Source of the DNA: Ornithinimicrobium pekingense DSM 21552
GTDB lineage: Bacteria; Actinomycetota; Actinomycetes; Actinomycetales; Dermatophilaceae
Direction: 5' to 3'
DNA length: 64,000 nt
Assembly (NCBI RefSeq): GCF_000421185.1
Contig: NZ_ATWJ01000012.1
Coordinates: 186,001 to 250,000, forward strand
Shown: positions 15,918 through 25,532 of the stretch, one piece after another
How positions within the stretch are numbered: the first letter of the stretch is position 1
How the letters are laid out: each line of letters starts with the position of its first letter
The notes under the pieces: model-generated
Database searches by the model: none
The model's input: the letters and a program-made list of their open reading frames with translations, nothing else
What the model was told of the DNA's origin: nothing
Translations under genes and position numbers: made by a program

Positions 15918-17803
15918 GCACCACCAGCACCCCGACCACCGCCGCCGCAGCCGTGGACCCCATCGTCGTCGAGATCGTCCAGGGCACCCTGGCCTCGGTC
16001 GAGATGGAGGTCGAGACGGCGATCGCCCGCACGTCCCGCAGCCCGATGATCCGCGACGCGCACGACTTCCGCGCCGGCATCCACGACCGGCAGCTGCGCA
16101 AGCTCACCGGCCGCTCCTACAGCGCGCTGGTGCACCCGGTGGTCCGCGACTTCCCGCTGGAGACCATGCGGCCCGGGGACGTCTTCTTCCACAACGACGT
16201 CTACGAGTCCGAGGGCGGCATCGGCCACCTGCCCGACCTGTGCGTCACCGTCCCCGTCTTCCACGAGGGCGAGGTCGTGTGCTTCGTGCAGGCGTTCGGC
16301 CACCACGACGACATCGGCGGCGCGACCCCGGGCTCGATGCCGTCGGCGGCGACCAGCGTCTACGAGGAGGGCCTCATGGTCCCCCCGATCAAGCTGTGGG
16401 ACCAGGGTGTGCCCAACCAGGCCGCCCTGCGGATCATGACCCGCAACTCGCGGATGCCCGAGTCGCTGGCGGCCGACCTCGACGCCGAGTGCTCCGCCTG
16501 CCTCATGGGTGCGGCCCGGCTGACCGAGCTGTTCGAGCGCTACGGCCGCGAGACGGTCGAGGCCGCCTTCCAGGCCATCCTCGACAAGACGACCGAGACC
16601 TACCGGCGCGAGATCCTCTCCAAGATCCCCGACGGGGAGTACGTCTGGGAGGACTACGCCGAGCACGACGGCGTCGACGAGCCACGGCTGCACACCCAGC
16701 GGATCACGCTGACCAAGACCAGCACCGGTGGCCCCGACGACGGCCCGAAGATCGTCATCGACTTCACCGGCACCGCCCCCCAGGCCAAGGGCCCGATCAA
16801 CCACTGCGGCGACTACGCCGACGGCAACTTCCTCAAGAAGTGGCTGGCCCCGATCCTGCGCAACCTCGCCGACACACCGGAGCGCATGGGCGAGCTGGAC
16901 GTCAACGAGGGCGTCGTCCCGCTCATCGAGATGAGGTTCCCGGAGAAGGGCACGCTGCTCACGCCGATCTTCCCGGCGCCGACCAACGCCCGCACGTTCG
17001 TCATCCTGCGCCTGCTCGGCGTGCTCGCCGGCGTCCTCGCCAAGGCGGTCGACGGCCAGATGCCGGCCGACCAGGAGACGATCCGCTACACCGGCGTCTA
17101 CGGCAAGGACCGCGACGGCAAGGACTACCTCATGCGCGAGGTGCTCGGCGGCGGTGCCGGCGGGCGCTACTACGCCGACGGCGAGGACACCATCCACGTC
17201 GTGCCGGACTCCCGCAACCTGCCCACCGAGTTCACCGAGTCCCGCTTCCCCTTCCTCGTCGAGCGCCTCGGCCTGGCCGTGGACTCCGGCGGACCCGGGC
17301 GCTACCGCGGCGGCCTGGGCTACGAGAAACACATCCGGATGCTCAAGGACGCCAACTTCATGTCCATCGCCGACCGTTCGATCCTGGCCTGCTGGGGCGT
17401 CAAGGGCGGCAAGGCGGGGCGCCCCTTCGAGGTCTGCATCGACCCCGGCGGCCCCGACGAGAGGTATGTCGACGCCCTCGCCGACGCCGAGCCCGTCAAG
17501 GCCGGTCAGGTCATCCGGATCCGCACCACCGGTGGCGGTGGCTGGGGTGACCCGCTGGAGCGCCCGGTGGAGGAGGTGGAGCGCGACCTGCGCTGGGGCA
17601 AGGTCTCCTTCGAGGGGGCCCGCCGCGACTACGGCGTGGTGGCCTTCGGCACCAAGGACGAGCCGCTCGTCGACGTCGCGGCGACCGAGGAGCTGCGGGC
17701 CTCGCTGCGCGACGCGCGCGGGGAGGAGCCGTTCTTCGACCGCGGTCCCGGATACGCCCAGCTGTCGGGCGGCGCCACCTCGGCCGACGTCGACTGGCTC
17801 TAG
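15914..17803 (+). CDS. hyuB: Hydantoinase/oxoprolinase subunit B (HyuB)
   Basis: 629 residues from ATG 15914. The translation has the HyuB landmarks: DPIVVEIVQGTLASVEMEVE at the N-terminus, GDVFFHNDVYESEGGIGHLPD near residue 88, DFTGTAPQAKGPIN near 285 and RTTGGGGWGDPLERP near 538, which is the usual C-terminal GGGG motif. HyuB carries the amidohydrolase step while HyuA supplies ATP-dependent activation. It overlaps hyuA by 4 bases and the next gene begins 10 bases downstream. With carbamate kinase two genes on, the pair probably feeds carbamoyl compounds into ATP recovery. Confidence 0.9.
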   Translation: MSTTSTPTTAAAAVDPIVVEIVQGTLASVEMEVETAIARTSRSPMIRDAHDFRAGIHDRQLRKLTGRSYSALVHPVVRDFPLETMRPGDVFFHNDVYESEGGIGHLPDLCVTVPVFHEGEVVCFVQAFGHHDDIGGATPGSMPSAATSVYEEGLMVPPIKLWDQGVPNQAALRIMTRNSRMPESLAADLDAECSACLMGAARLTELFERYGRETVEAAFQAILDKTTETYRREILSKIPDGEYVWEDYAEHDGVDEPRLHTQRITLTKTSTGGPDDGPKIVIDFTGTAPQAKGPINHCGDYADGNFLKKWLAPILRNLADTPERMGELDVNEGVVPLIEMRFPEKGTLLTPIFPAPTNARTFVILRLLGVLAGVLAKAVDGQMPADQETIRYTGVYGKDRDGKDYLMREVLGGGAGGRYYADGEDTIHVVPDSRNLPTEFTESRFPFLVERLGLAVDSGGPGRYRGGLGYEKHIRMLKDANFMSIADRSILACWGVKGGKAGRPFEVCIDPGGPDERYVDALADAEPVKAGQVIRIRTTGGGGWGDPLERPVEEVERDLRWGKVSFEGARRDYGVVAFGTKDEPLVDVAATEELRASLRDARGEEPFFDRGPGYAQLSGGATSADVDWL

Positions 17804-17813
17804 GCCGACCTCC

Positions 17814-18707
17814 GTGGGAGCAGGCACCGTCACCGTCCTCGGCGCGACCGGCAAGACCGGTCGCGCCGTGGTGGCGGCTGCCCTGCGGCGCGGGCTGACC
17901 GTCCGGGCGACCTCCCGCGACCCCGGCCACGGGGCTCCGGCCGTGGTGACCTCGGGTGGCCCTGACGGCACGAGGTCACCACAGGCGACCGGTGACCCGC
18001 GGCTGAGCTGGCACCGGGCCGACGTCGTCACCGGCGAGGGCCTGGCCGACGCGCTGACGGGCGCGGACGCGGCATACCTGATCGTGCCCAACGTGCATCC
18101 CGCCGAGGTGGAGGCGGTGGAGCTGGCGACCCGCGCGGCCACGGAAGCCGGCGTCGAGCGCCTCGTCTACCACTCGGTCGCCGACCCCGACGACGCGCGT
18201 ATGGCCCACCACCTGCGCAAGGGCGCGGCCGAGCGCGCGGTGCGCCGGCTGCGCCCCGACGCCGTGGTGCTGCGTCCCTGCGCCTACCTGCAGAACCTGC
18301 TGCCGTCCGCGGTCGCCGGCCACCTCGAGGTGCCCTACCGGCTGAGCGCGCCCTTCAGCCTCGTCGACCTCGACGACGTCGCCGAGGTCGCTGCCGCCGC
18401 GCTCGACGGCCGGCTCGAGCCCGGGAGCACGCACGACCTGGGCGGGCCGGAGGTGCTGTCCGTCCTGCAGCTGGCCGAGGTGGCCGTCACGGTCCTCGGC
18501 CGGCCGGTGAGCGCCTCGGCCGTCACACCGGAGCAGTGGCGCTCCGGGCCCGGGGCCGGCGTGGACGGGTCCGCGCTGGAGGACCTGCTGGCGATGTTCG
18601 CCGCCTACGACCAGAGCGGGTTCACCGTGGACCCCGCTCCCCTGGCCCGCCTGCTCGGGCGTCCGCCCACGACGTGGGCCCAGCTGCTGACGAAGGAGTC
18701 TTCATGA
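17814..18707 (+). CDS. NmrA-like NAD(P)-binding protein
   Basis: 297 residues from GTG 17814. The N-terminal glycine motif TVLGATGKTGRAVVAAALRR binds NAD(P), and LVYHSVADPDDARMAHH and VVLRPCAYLQNLLP are typical of the NmrA/HSCARG subgroup of atypical short-chain dehydrogenases. The catalytic YxxxK is not conserved, so it could be a redox sensor or an isomerase-like enzyme rather than a reductase. It sits between hyuB and carbamate kinase and overlaps the latter as ATGA. Its role in the pathway is unknown. Confidence 0.78.
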   Translation: MGAGTVTVLGATGKTGRAVVAAALRRGLTVRATSRDPGHGAPAVVTSGGPDGTRSPQATGDPRLSWHRADVVTGEGLADALTGADAAYLIVPNVHPAEVEAVELATRAATEAGVERLVYHSVADPDDARMAHHLRKGAAERAVRRLRPDAVVLRPCAYLQNLLPSAVAGHLEVPYRLSAPFSLVDLDDVAEVAAAALDGRLEPGSTHDLGGPEVLSVLQLAEVAVTVLGRPVSASAVTPEQWRSGPGAGVDGSALEDLLAMFAAYDQSGFTVDPAPLARLLGRPPTTWAQLLTKESS

Positions 18708-19636
18708 GGATCGTCCTGGCCCTGGGTGGCAACGCGATGACCGCCTCGGACGGGCGGTCCACGCCCGACGACCAGCGGGCCGCGATCGCGGTGGCCGCCG
18801 AGCACATCGCCCGGCTCGTCGCCGCGGGCCACGAGGTGGTCGTGACCCACGGCAACGGCCCGCAGGTCGGCAACATCCTGCTCAAGAACGAGCTGTCGGC
18901 GCACCGGCTGACCCCCGTCAGCCTGGACTGGTGCGGCGCCCAGACCCAGGGCACCATCGGCTTCACGCTCATGAACGCCCTGGAGCGCGCGCTCGCGGCC
19001 CAGGACGCCGCCCGACCGGTCGCGACGCTGGTCTCCCGCACCGTGGTCGACGCCGACGACCCCGCCTTCACCAGCCCCACCAAGGCCATCGGCCCCTACG
19101 GCAGCGCCGACCACGCCGCGGCGATGACGGCCGCGGGCCAGGCGTGGCGGGACGAGGGCCCCAAGGGGTGGCGGAGGGTGGTCGCCTCCCCCGAGCCGCT
19201 GCAGATCGTCGACGCCCCGGCCGTGGCCGCCCTGCTGGCCCAGGGTTTCCTCGTCGTCTCCTCCGGCGGCGGCGGCATCCCGGTGGTGCCCGACCCGCGC
19301 GGGGGCTACCAGGGCGTCGAGGCCGTCATCGACAAGGACCTCACCGCCACGCTGCTCAGCCGGCAGGTCGAGGCCGACCTGCTCGTCATCGCGACCGACG
19401 TCGAGCACGCCGTGCTCGGCTGGGGGACGCCGCAGGCACGGCCGCTGGGGCAGGTCCGCGCCGCCGAGCTGCGCGCGCACATCGAGGCGGGTGAGTTCGG
19501 CGTCGGCTCGATGCTGCCCAAGGTCGAGGCCGTGACCCGCTTCGTCGAGTCCGGCGGGCCGCGCGCGGTGGTCACCGACCTTGCCTCGATCACCGAGGCC
19601 GCCGACGGTGGCACCGGGACCGTCGTCGTCCCCTGA
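18704..19636 (+). CDS. arcC: Carbamate kinase
   Basis: 310 residues, full length for the family. MRIVLALGGNAM at the N-terminus, THGNGPQVGNILLKNE near residue 47, TKAIGPYGS near 126, SSGGGGIPVV near 186 and DKDLTATLLSRQVEADLLVI near 206 identify it. It makes ATP, CO2 and ammonia from carbamoyl phosphate and ADP. No arginine deiminase genes are nearby; the carbamoyl phosphate is most simply supplied by the oxamate carbamoyltransferase encoded at the left end. It is the last gene of the plus-strand catabolic run. The E. coli counterpart in allantoin catabolism is AllK/YbcF. Confidence 0.95.
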   Translation: MRIVLALGGNAMTASDGRSTPDDQRAAIAVAAEHIARLVAAGHEVVVTHGNGPQVGNILLKNELSAHRLTPVSLDWCGAQTQGTIGFTLMNALERALAAQDAARPVATLVSRTVVDADDPAFTSPTKAIGPYGSADHAAAMTAAGQAWRDEGPKGWRRVVASPEPLQIVDAPAVAALLAQGFLVVSSGGGGIPVVPDPRGGYQGVEAVIDKDLTATLLSRQVEADLLVIATDVEHAVLGWGTPQARPLGQVRAAELRAHIEAGEFGVGSMLPKVEAVTRFVESGGPRAVVTDLASITEAADGGTGTVVVP

Positions 19637-19644
19637 GGGCGTGC

Positions 19645-19735
19645 CTGCGGCGTCCCCGGTCGCGGGTATGCCGGGCGGGTGGCGTCCCCGGTCACCGGTA
19701 TGCCGTGCGGGCGCCGTCCCCGGTCGCGGGGCGGG
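19645..19735. repeat. Imperfect tandem repeat after carbamate kinase
   Basis: About two and a half copies of a roughly 32-base unit containing CGTCCCCGGTC follow one another between the arcC stop and the leuA promoter. Two of the copies contain GGTATGCC, the word that is over-represented across the window. No coding potential is evident. Confidence 0.6.
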
Positions 19736-19753
19736 CGTGTGACGAGGCCCACC

Positions 19754-19784
19754 TTGACGCCACGTCATACCCCTGGGCTAGAGT
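19754..19784 (+). promoter_or_regulatory. leuA promoter
   Basis: TTGACG (19754-19759) and TAGAGT (19779-19784) are separated by 19 bases and resemble a housekeeping sigma promoter. The predicted start of transcription is about 19791, one or two bases before the ATG of the leader peptide, so the leader peptide would be read from a practically leaderless message. Confidence 0.65.
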
Positions 19785-19792
19785 GCCGTGCA

Positions 19793-19818
19793 ATGACCTC
19801 GATGCTCCTTCTTCCGCG

Positions 19819-19837
<19 letters not shown>
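19793..19837 (+). CDS. leuA leader peptide (Leu-rich attenuator peptide)
   Basis: A 14-codon frame, MTSMLLLPRRSETS, with three consecutive Leu codons (CTC CTT CTT) and a TAG at 19835-19837. It lies 72 bases upstream of leuA and ends inside the first arm of the downstream hairpin. Ribosome stalling at the Leu codons when Leu-tRNA is short would change which hairpin forms. Leucine leader peptides of this kind have been predicted upstream of leuA in actinobacteria. Confidence 0.8.
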
Positions 19838-21706
<1,869 letters not shown>

Positions 21707-21720
21707 CGAACCGGGCCGGC

Positions 21721-21800
21721 TCCCGGCCACCCGGGCGCCGTCCCGGCCACCCGGGCGCCGTCCCGGCCACCCGGGCGCCGTCCCGGCCACCCGGGCGCCG
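21721..21800. repeat. Four exact 20-bp tandem repeats
   Basis: The 20-mer TCCCGGCCACCCGGGCGCCG is repeated four times without a mismatch from 21721 to 21800, starting 14 bases after the leuA stop. Each unit contains the palindrome CCCGGG-like core CACCCGGGCG. No frame through it looks coding. The copies are identical, so the array is probably young or unstable. Confidence 0.95.
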
Positions 21801-21859
21801 AGTGGCCCACTTCCGGCGGCCGAGAAGGCCTTTGCACCGACCGAAGTGGGTCGCTCGGC
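21797..21859. terminator. Large imperfect inverted repeat downstream of leuA
   Basis: The arm GCCGAGTGGCCCACTTCCGG (21797-21816) pairs with CCGAAGTGGGTCGCTCGGC (21841-21859) at all but about three positions. A small inner stem GGCC/GGCC closes the centre. It is placed between leuA and the terC promoter and most likely ends leuA transcription. Confidence 0.6.
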
Positions 21860-21884
21860 GGGAACCGGACCCGGGACGGTGAAG

Positions 21885-21914
21885 TTGACACGTCACGCGC
21901 CGCCTCCCTATCCT
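21885..21914 (+). promoter_or_regulatory. terC promoter
   Basis: A consensus -35 box TTGACA (21885-21890) is followed after 18 bases by TATCCT (21909-21914). The predicted transcription start is about 21921, just before the riboswitch-like leader. Confidence 0.65.
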
Positions 21915-21917
21915 GCA

Positions 21918-22041
21918 GACCCCGAGGGGAGTACTTCTCGAAGTCGCGTCGGTCAGTGCGCGGGACCCATGTCCCGCTCGGCGCGCGCCCTGGCAGCAGG
22001 GTGAAGGAGACCTCGATCCGCACGTGATCGAGAGGTCCCTT
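21918..22041 (+). promoter_or_regulatory. Probable yybP-ykoY manganese riboswitch upstream of terC
   Basis: The leader begins with CCCCGAGGGGAGTACTTCTC (21920-21939) and ends with GGTGAAGGAGACCTCG (near 22000-22014). GGGGAGTA near the 5' end and GAGACC near the 3' end are landmarks of the yybP-ykoY class, which senses Mn2+ and very often precedes terC/alx genes. CTCGATC (22012-22018) pairs with GATCGAG (22026-22032), and AAGGAGACC can extend this with GGTCCCTT (22034-22041). The extended stem would cover GAGAGG, the ribosome-binding site for the ATG at 22047, so control is probably translational. A covariance-model score was not available. Confidence 0.7.
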
Positions 22042-22046
22042 CGTCC

Positions 22047-23156
22047 ATGACACCTGTGCCCCTGGCTGCCACCCGCGCCGCCGAGCCGACCGCCTCCGTC
22101 GCCGACCCGACGCTGTGGCTGCTGACCATCGGCGCGGTCGTCGCGCTCCTGGTGGTCGACATGATCCTCACGCGCCGCCCGCACGAGGTGGGGATGCGCG
22201 AGGCGCTCGGCTGGTCGGCCTTCTACCTCGCCCTCCCCCTCGCCTTCGGCGTGTGGATCTGGAACGCCTTCGGCTCCCAGACCGGGCTGGAGTACTACAC
22301 CGGCTACCTCGTCGAGAAGTCGCTGTCGGTCGACAACCTGTTCGTCTTCATCATCATCCTCAGCGCCTTCGCCGTGCCCCGGCACCTGCAGCAGCGGGTG
22401 CTGCTGATCGGCATCGTCGGCGCGCTGGTGCTGCGCGGCATCTTCATCGCTCTCGGCGCCGCGCTCATCGCCAACTTCGCCGTCACCTTCCTGGTCTTCG
22501 GCCTCATCCTGCTGGCGACCGCCTGGAAGGTGCTGCGCGACGCCCGCTCCGACTCCCACGGGGTCGACGTCGCCACGCTGCCCGTCGTGCGGCTGACCCG
22601 CCGGTTCATGCCGGTGACCGACGACTACCGCGGCAGCCGGCTGACGGTGCTCGAGGGCGGTCGACGGGCCCTGACCCCGCTGGCCCTGGTGGCGCTGGCG
22701 ATCCTGGGCACCGACATCGTCTTCGCGGTCGACTCCGTCCCGGCCGTCTACGGCATCACCGGCGACCCCTACCTCGTCTTCGTGACCAACGCCTTCGCCC
22801 TGCTCGGCCTCCGGGCCCTGTACTTCGTGCTCGAGGGCGCCCTGGGCAAGCTGCGCCACCTCGGCTACGGGCTGTCCCTCATCCTGGCGTTCATCGGCGT
22901 CAAGCTGGTCCTGCACTGGGCCCACGGCATCTGGCCGGGCGTGCCCACCGTGCCCACCGTGGCCTCGCTCGTCGTCATCGTCGGCATCCTGGCCGCCACC
23001 GTGCTGACCAGCGTGCTCGCCGACCGGCGGGCCACACGCCGACGGTCGGTCGAGGCCGGGACGGAGCCGACCCAGGAGGAGGCGACGGCGCAGGAGGCCG
23101 TCGCCGAGGAGCTCAGCCCCGACCGTCGCCCAGCAGGGTCCGACCGTCCTCGGTGA
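22047..23156 (+). CDS. TerC-family membrane protein (Alx-like, probable Mn2+ exporter)
   Basis: 369 residues with about nine membrane helices. EKSLSVDNLFVFIIILSAFA near residue 90 and LGTDIVFAVDSVPAVYGITG near 225 are the two acidic family motifs; their Asp/Glu residues are thought to bind the cation. Members such as Alx and MntX/MeeF-type TerC proteins export or handle manganese, some serving metalation of secreted enzymes. The leader upstream looks like a Mn2+ riboswitch, which supports a manganese role. The last 45 residues are a charged cytosolic tail. Its 3' end overlaps the convergent VOC gene by 44 bases. Confidence 0.9.
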   Translation: MTPVPLAATRAAEPTASVADPTLWLLTIGAVVALLVVDMILTRRPHEVGMREALGWSAFYLALPLAFGVWIWNAFGSQTGLEYYTGYLVEKSLSVDNLFVFIIILSAFAVPRHLQQRVLLIGIVGALVLRGIFIALGAALIANFAVTFLVFGLILLATAWKVLRDARSDSHGVDVATLPVVRLTRRFMPVTDDYRGSRLTVLEGGRRALTPLALVALAILGTDIVFAVDSVPAVYGITGDPYLVFVTNAFALLGLRALYFVLEGALGKLRHLGYGLSLILAFIGVKLVLHWAHGIWPGVPTVPTVASLVVIVGILAATVLTSVLADRRATRRRSVEAGTEPTQEEATAQEAVAEELSPDRRPAGSDRPR

Positions 23157-23571
23157 CGCTCCAGTAGGGGTTGTAGGCGATCTCCCAGACGTGGCCGTCG
23201 GGATCCTCGAAGACTCCGGAGTAGCCGCCCCAGTAGCGGGTCGCCGGCCGGCGCAGCACCGTCGCGCCGGCGTCCACCGCGCTGAGGAACTGCTCGTCGA
23301 CGTCGGCGGCGCTGGGGACGTTGAGACCCAGGACCTTGCCGCCCCACCCGTCGCCGCTGCCGGGCGTCTCCTCGGTGTCGTCCTCGATGTCGATGCCGGA
23401 GTCGACGGCCAGGGCCATCCGGTCCCACAGCGCCAGCACCATCCCGCCCGCCTGGAAGAACTCGATGTTCTCCGGCGAGGGGCCCGGCTCCCAGCCGAGC
23501 GCGACGTAGAAGCTGCGGGCACGGTCCATGTCGGCCACGCCGAGGGTCACCAGGGAGACGCGCTGATCCAT
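23113..23571 (-). CDS. VOC family (glyoxalase-like) protein
   Basis: 152 residues with the paired beta-alpha-beta-beta-beta modules of the vicinal oxygen chelate superfamily: VSLVTLGVADMDRARSFYVA at the N-terminus, FFQAGGMVLALWDR near residue 38, and GGYSGVFEDPDGHVWEIAYN near 115. The final segment contains the usual metal-site Glu. Single-domain proteins like this range from dioxygenase-like enzymes to antibiotic-binding proteins, so the function is open. Its 3' end overlaps terC on the opposite strand by 44 bases. Confidence 0.82.
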   Translation of the reverse strand: MDQRVSLVTLGVADMDRARSFYVALGWEPGPSPENIEFFQAGGMVLALWDRMALAVDSGIDIEDDTEETPGSGDGWGGKVLGLNVPSAADVDEQFLSAVDAGATVLRRPATRYWGGYSGVFEDPDGHVWEIAYNPYWSVTEDGRTLLGDGRG

Positions 23572-23593
23572 GCCGTCAACCTAGCAGCGGAGG

Positions 23594-25093
23594 TCAGCGG
23601 CCCAGCAGGCGCGCCACGGCCACGGGTATGGCGCGCGCCACGGCGAGGGCGCGGACCGGCCCACCGGGGTTGGCCACGTCGGCGGCGACGCCGTGCACCA
23701 GCGCGGCGAGCGACCCCGCGTCGCGGGGCGGCAGACCGGCCGCCAGCAGCACGCCGGCCAGACCGGCCAGCACGTCCCCCGCACCGGCGGTCGCGAGCCA
23801 CGCCGGGGCGTCGGTCTGGGACCGGACCGGGACGGTCGGGTCGGGGTCGGCGACCAGCGTCGTCGACCCCTTGAGCAGGACGGTGCACCCGCTGACGGCG
23901 GCCGCACGCCGGACGTGCTCCACCGGCGCGGCCTCCACCTGATCGCGCGTCACCTCCTCGCCGGTCACGGCGGTCAGCAGCCGCGCCAGCTCGCCGGCGT
24001 GCGGGGTGAGCAGCGTCGGCGCCTGACGCCGGTTCCCCGCGGCGACCCACGACGCGAGCAGCTCCAGGGCACCGGCGTCCACGACGAGCGGCACGTCGCC
24101 GCCGAGCAGCTCGCGCACGTGGTCGGCCTGGTGGTCGGCGCAGTCGGGGTGGTCGCAGCCGTGCGGCTCCACGCCGGGCCCGACCACGGCGGCCTGCATC
24201 CGGCCGGGGCCGGGCACCACCTCCGGGCAGGCGGCGAGCACGAGGTCGGTCGGGCGGCCCGGTCCGACGTAGCGCACCATCCCGGCGCCCGACTCCACCG
24301 CGGACGTCACGCACAGCACGGCCGCGCCCGGGTAGGCCTCGCTGCCGGCGACGACGCCCACGACCCCGCGGGAGTACTTGTGGTCGCCCATCCCCGGCAC
24401 CGGCCACAGGCTGCGCACGTCGTCGTGCTCCAGCCGTTCGACCACCGGGGGCACGTCCGTCTCGACACCGATGTCCACGACCGTCAGGCGGCCCACGGCG
24501 GCCTCGGTGCCGGGCAGCAGGTGGACGGGCTTGCACATCCCGAAGGTCACGGTCTCGTCGGCGACCACCGCGGGGGCACGCCCGAGCGGCTCCTCCCCCG
24601 CCGGGTCGGCGCCGCTGGGCAGGTCCACCGCCAGCAGGTATGCCGTGTCCGGCACCGCGTCGACGACGGCCGTCATCGCGCCGCGCAGACCGGCTCGGCC
24701 ACCGATGCCGAGCAGGCCGTCGACCACCAGGTCCGCGGCGGCCAGCACCTCGAGCACGCGACCGGGCAGGGTCTCGGCGTCGGGCTCGACCTCGACGACC
24801 TCGACGCCGGCGGCCCGTGCCGCCGCCCGGCCCTCGGGGTGCAGCCTCGGCGCGACCCCCACGGCAGTGACGTCGGGCCCGTCGAGGAAGGACGCCGCCC
24901 ACAGGGCGTCGCCCCCGTTGTCCCCGGGGCCGGCCAGCACGACCACCGTCCTGGCGCCCAGCTGCTCGGCACGCACGGCGACCACCTCGGCCAGCCCGCG
25001 GGCGGCACGCTGCATGAGCTCGCCCTCCGGCAGGTCGGCACGCACCCGGTCCTCGGCGGCGCGGACGTCGGCGACGGCATACCCGACGATCAC
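23594..25093 (-). CDS. nnr: Bifunctional NAD(P)H-hydrate repair enzyme
   Basis: 499 residues. The N-terminal YjeF_N epimerase domain has [20 protein letters not shown] near residue 50, and the C-terminal ADP-dependent NAD(P)H-hydrate dehydratase domain has [20 protein letters not shown] and [21 protein letters not shown]. The two domains interconvert and dehydrate damaged NADHX/NADPHX. The start is GTG at 25091-25093, overlapping the stop of acpS as GTGA. It follows acpS as in many actinobacteria, with glmS further upstream on the same strand. Confidence 0.93.
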   Translation of the reverse strand: MIVGYAVADVRAAEDRVRADLPEGELMQRAARGLAEVVAVRAEQLGARTVVVLAGPGDNGGDALWAASFLDGPDVTAVGVAPRLHPEGRAAARAAGVEVVEVEPDAETLPGRVLEVLAAADLVVDGLLGIGGRAGLRGAMTAVVDAVPDTAYLLAVDLPSGADPAGEEPLGRAPAVVADETVTFGMCKPVHLLPGTEAAVGRLTVVDIGVETDVPPVVERLEHDDVRSLWPVPGMGDHKYSRGVVGVVAGSEAYPGAAVLCVTSAVESGAGMVRYVGPGRPTDLVLAACPEVVPGPGRMQAAVVGPGVEPHGCDHPDCADHQADHVRELLGGDVPLVVDAGALELLASWVAAGNRRQAPTLLTPHAGELARLLTAVTGEEVTRDQVEAAPVEHVRRAAAVSGCTVLLKGSTTLVADPDPTVPVRSQTDAPAWLATAGAGDVLAGLAGVLLAAGLPPRDAGSLAALVHGVAADVANPGGPVRALAVARAIPVAVARLLGR

Positions 25094-25452
25094 GCCAGGC
25101 CCCCGCCCTCGGCGACGACGACCGCGGAGGCGATCCCGGCGTCGTGCGACAACGAGACGTGCAGGTGGGCCACCCCGAGCTCGTCGGCGCGGGCCCGCAC
25201 GGTGCCCTGGGTGCGCAGGTGGGGGCGGCCGGTGCTGTCACGGACCACCCACGCGTCGGTCCAGCGCAGCCCGACGGGGGCACCCAGGGCCTTGGCCAGC
25301 GCCTCCTTCGCGGCGAACCGGGCGGCCATCGACTCCGGCCGCAGCCCCAGCTCGTCGTCGGTGAAGAGACGCTCGCCCAGGCGCGGGTTGGCCTCCATCC
25401 GCGCCGCGAAGCGCGCGATGTCGACCACGTCGATGCCGACCCCGATGATCAT
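25090..25452 (-). CDS. acpS: Holo-[acyl-carrier-protein] synthase
   Basis: 120 residues from ATG 25450-25452. [15 protein letters not shown] carries the first Mg2+-binding Asp, and [14 protein letters not shown] carries the conserved Glu and Lys. [16 protein letters not shown] is the C-terminal motif. It transfers the phosphopantetheine arm of CoA to acyl carrier protein. It sits between glmS and nnr, the usual actinobacterial order, and is coupled to nnr by a GTGA overlap. Confidence 0.95.
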   Translation of the reverse strand: MIIGVGIDVVDIARFAARMEANPRLGERLFTDDELGLRPESMAARFAAKEALAKALGAPVGLRWTDAWVVRDSTGRPHLRTQGTVRARADELGVAHLHVSLSHDAGIASAVVVAEGGGLA

Positions 25453-25532
25453 CGTGGGCACCTCGTCCCTCGGGGCGCGGCATCGAGCCCGAGGCGGAGC
25501 CCCTGGACGAGGTTCACGGTCACGGTCGCCGG

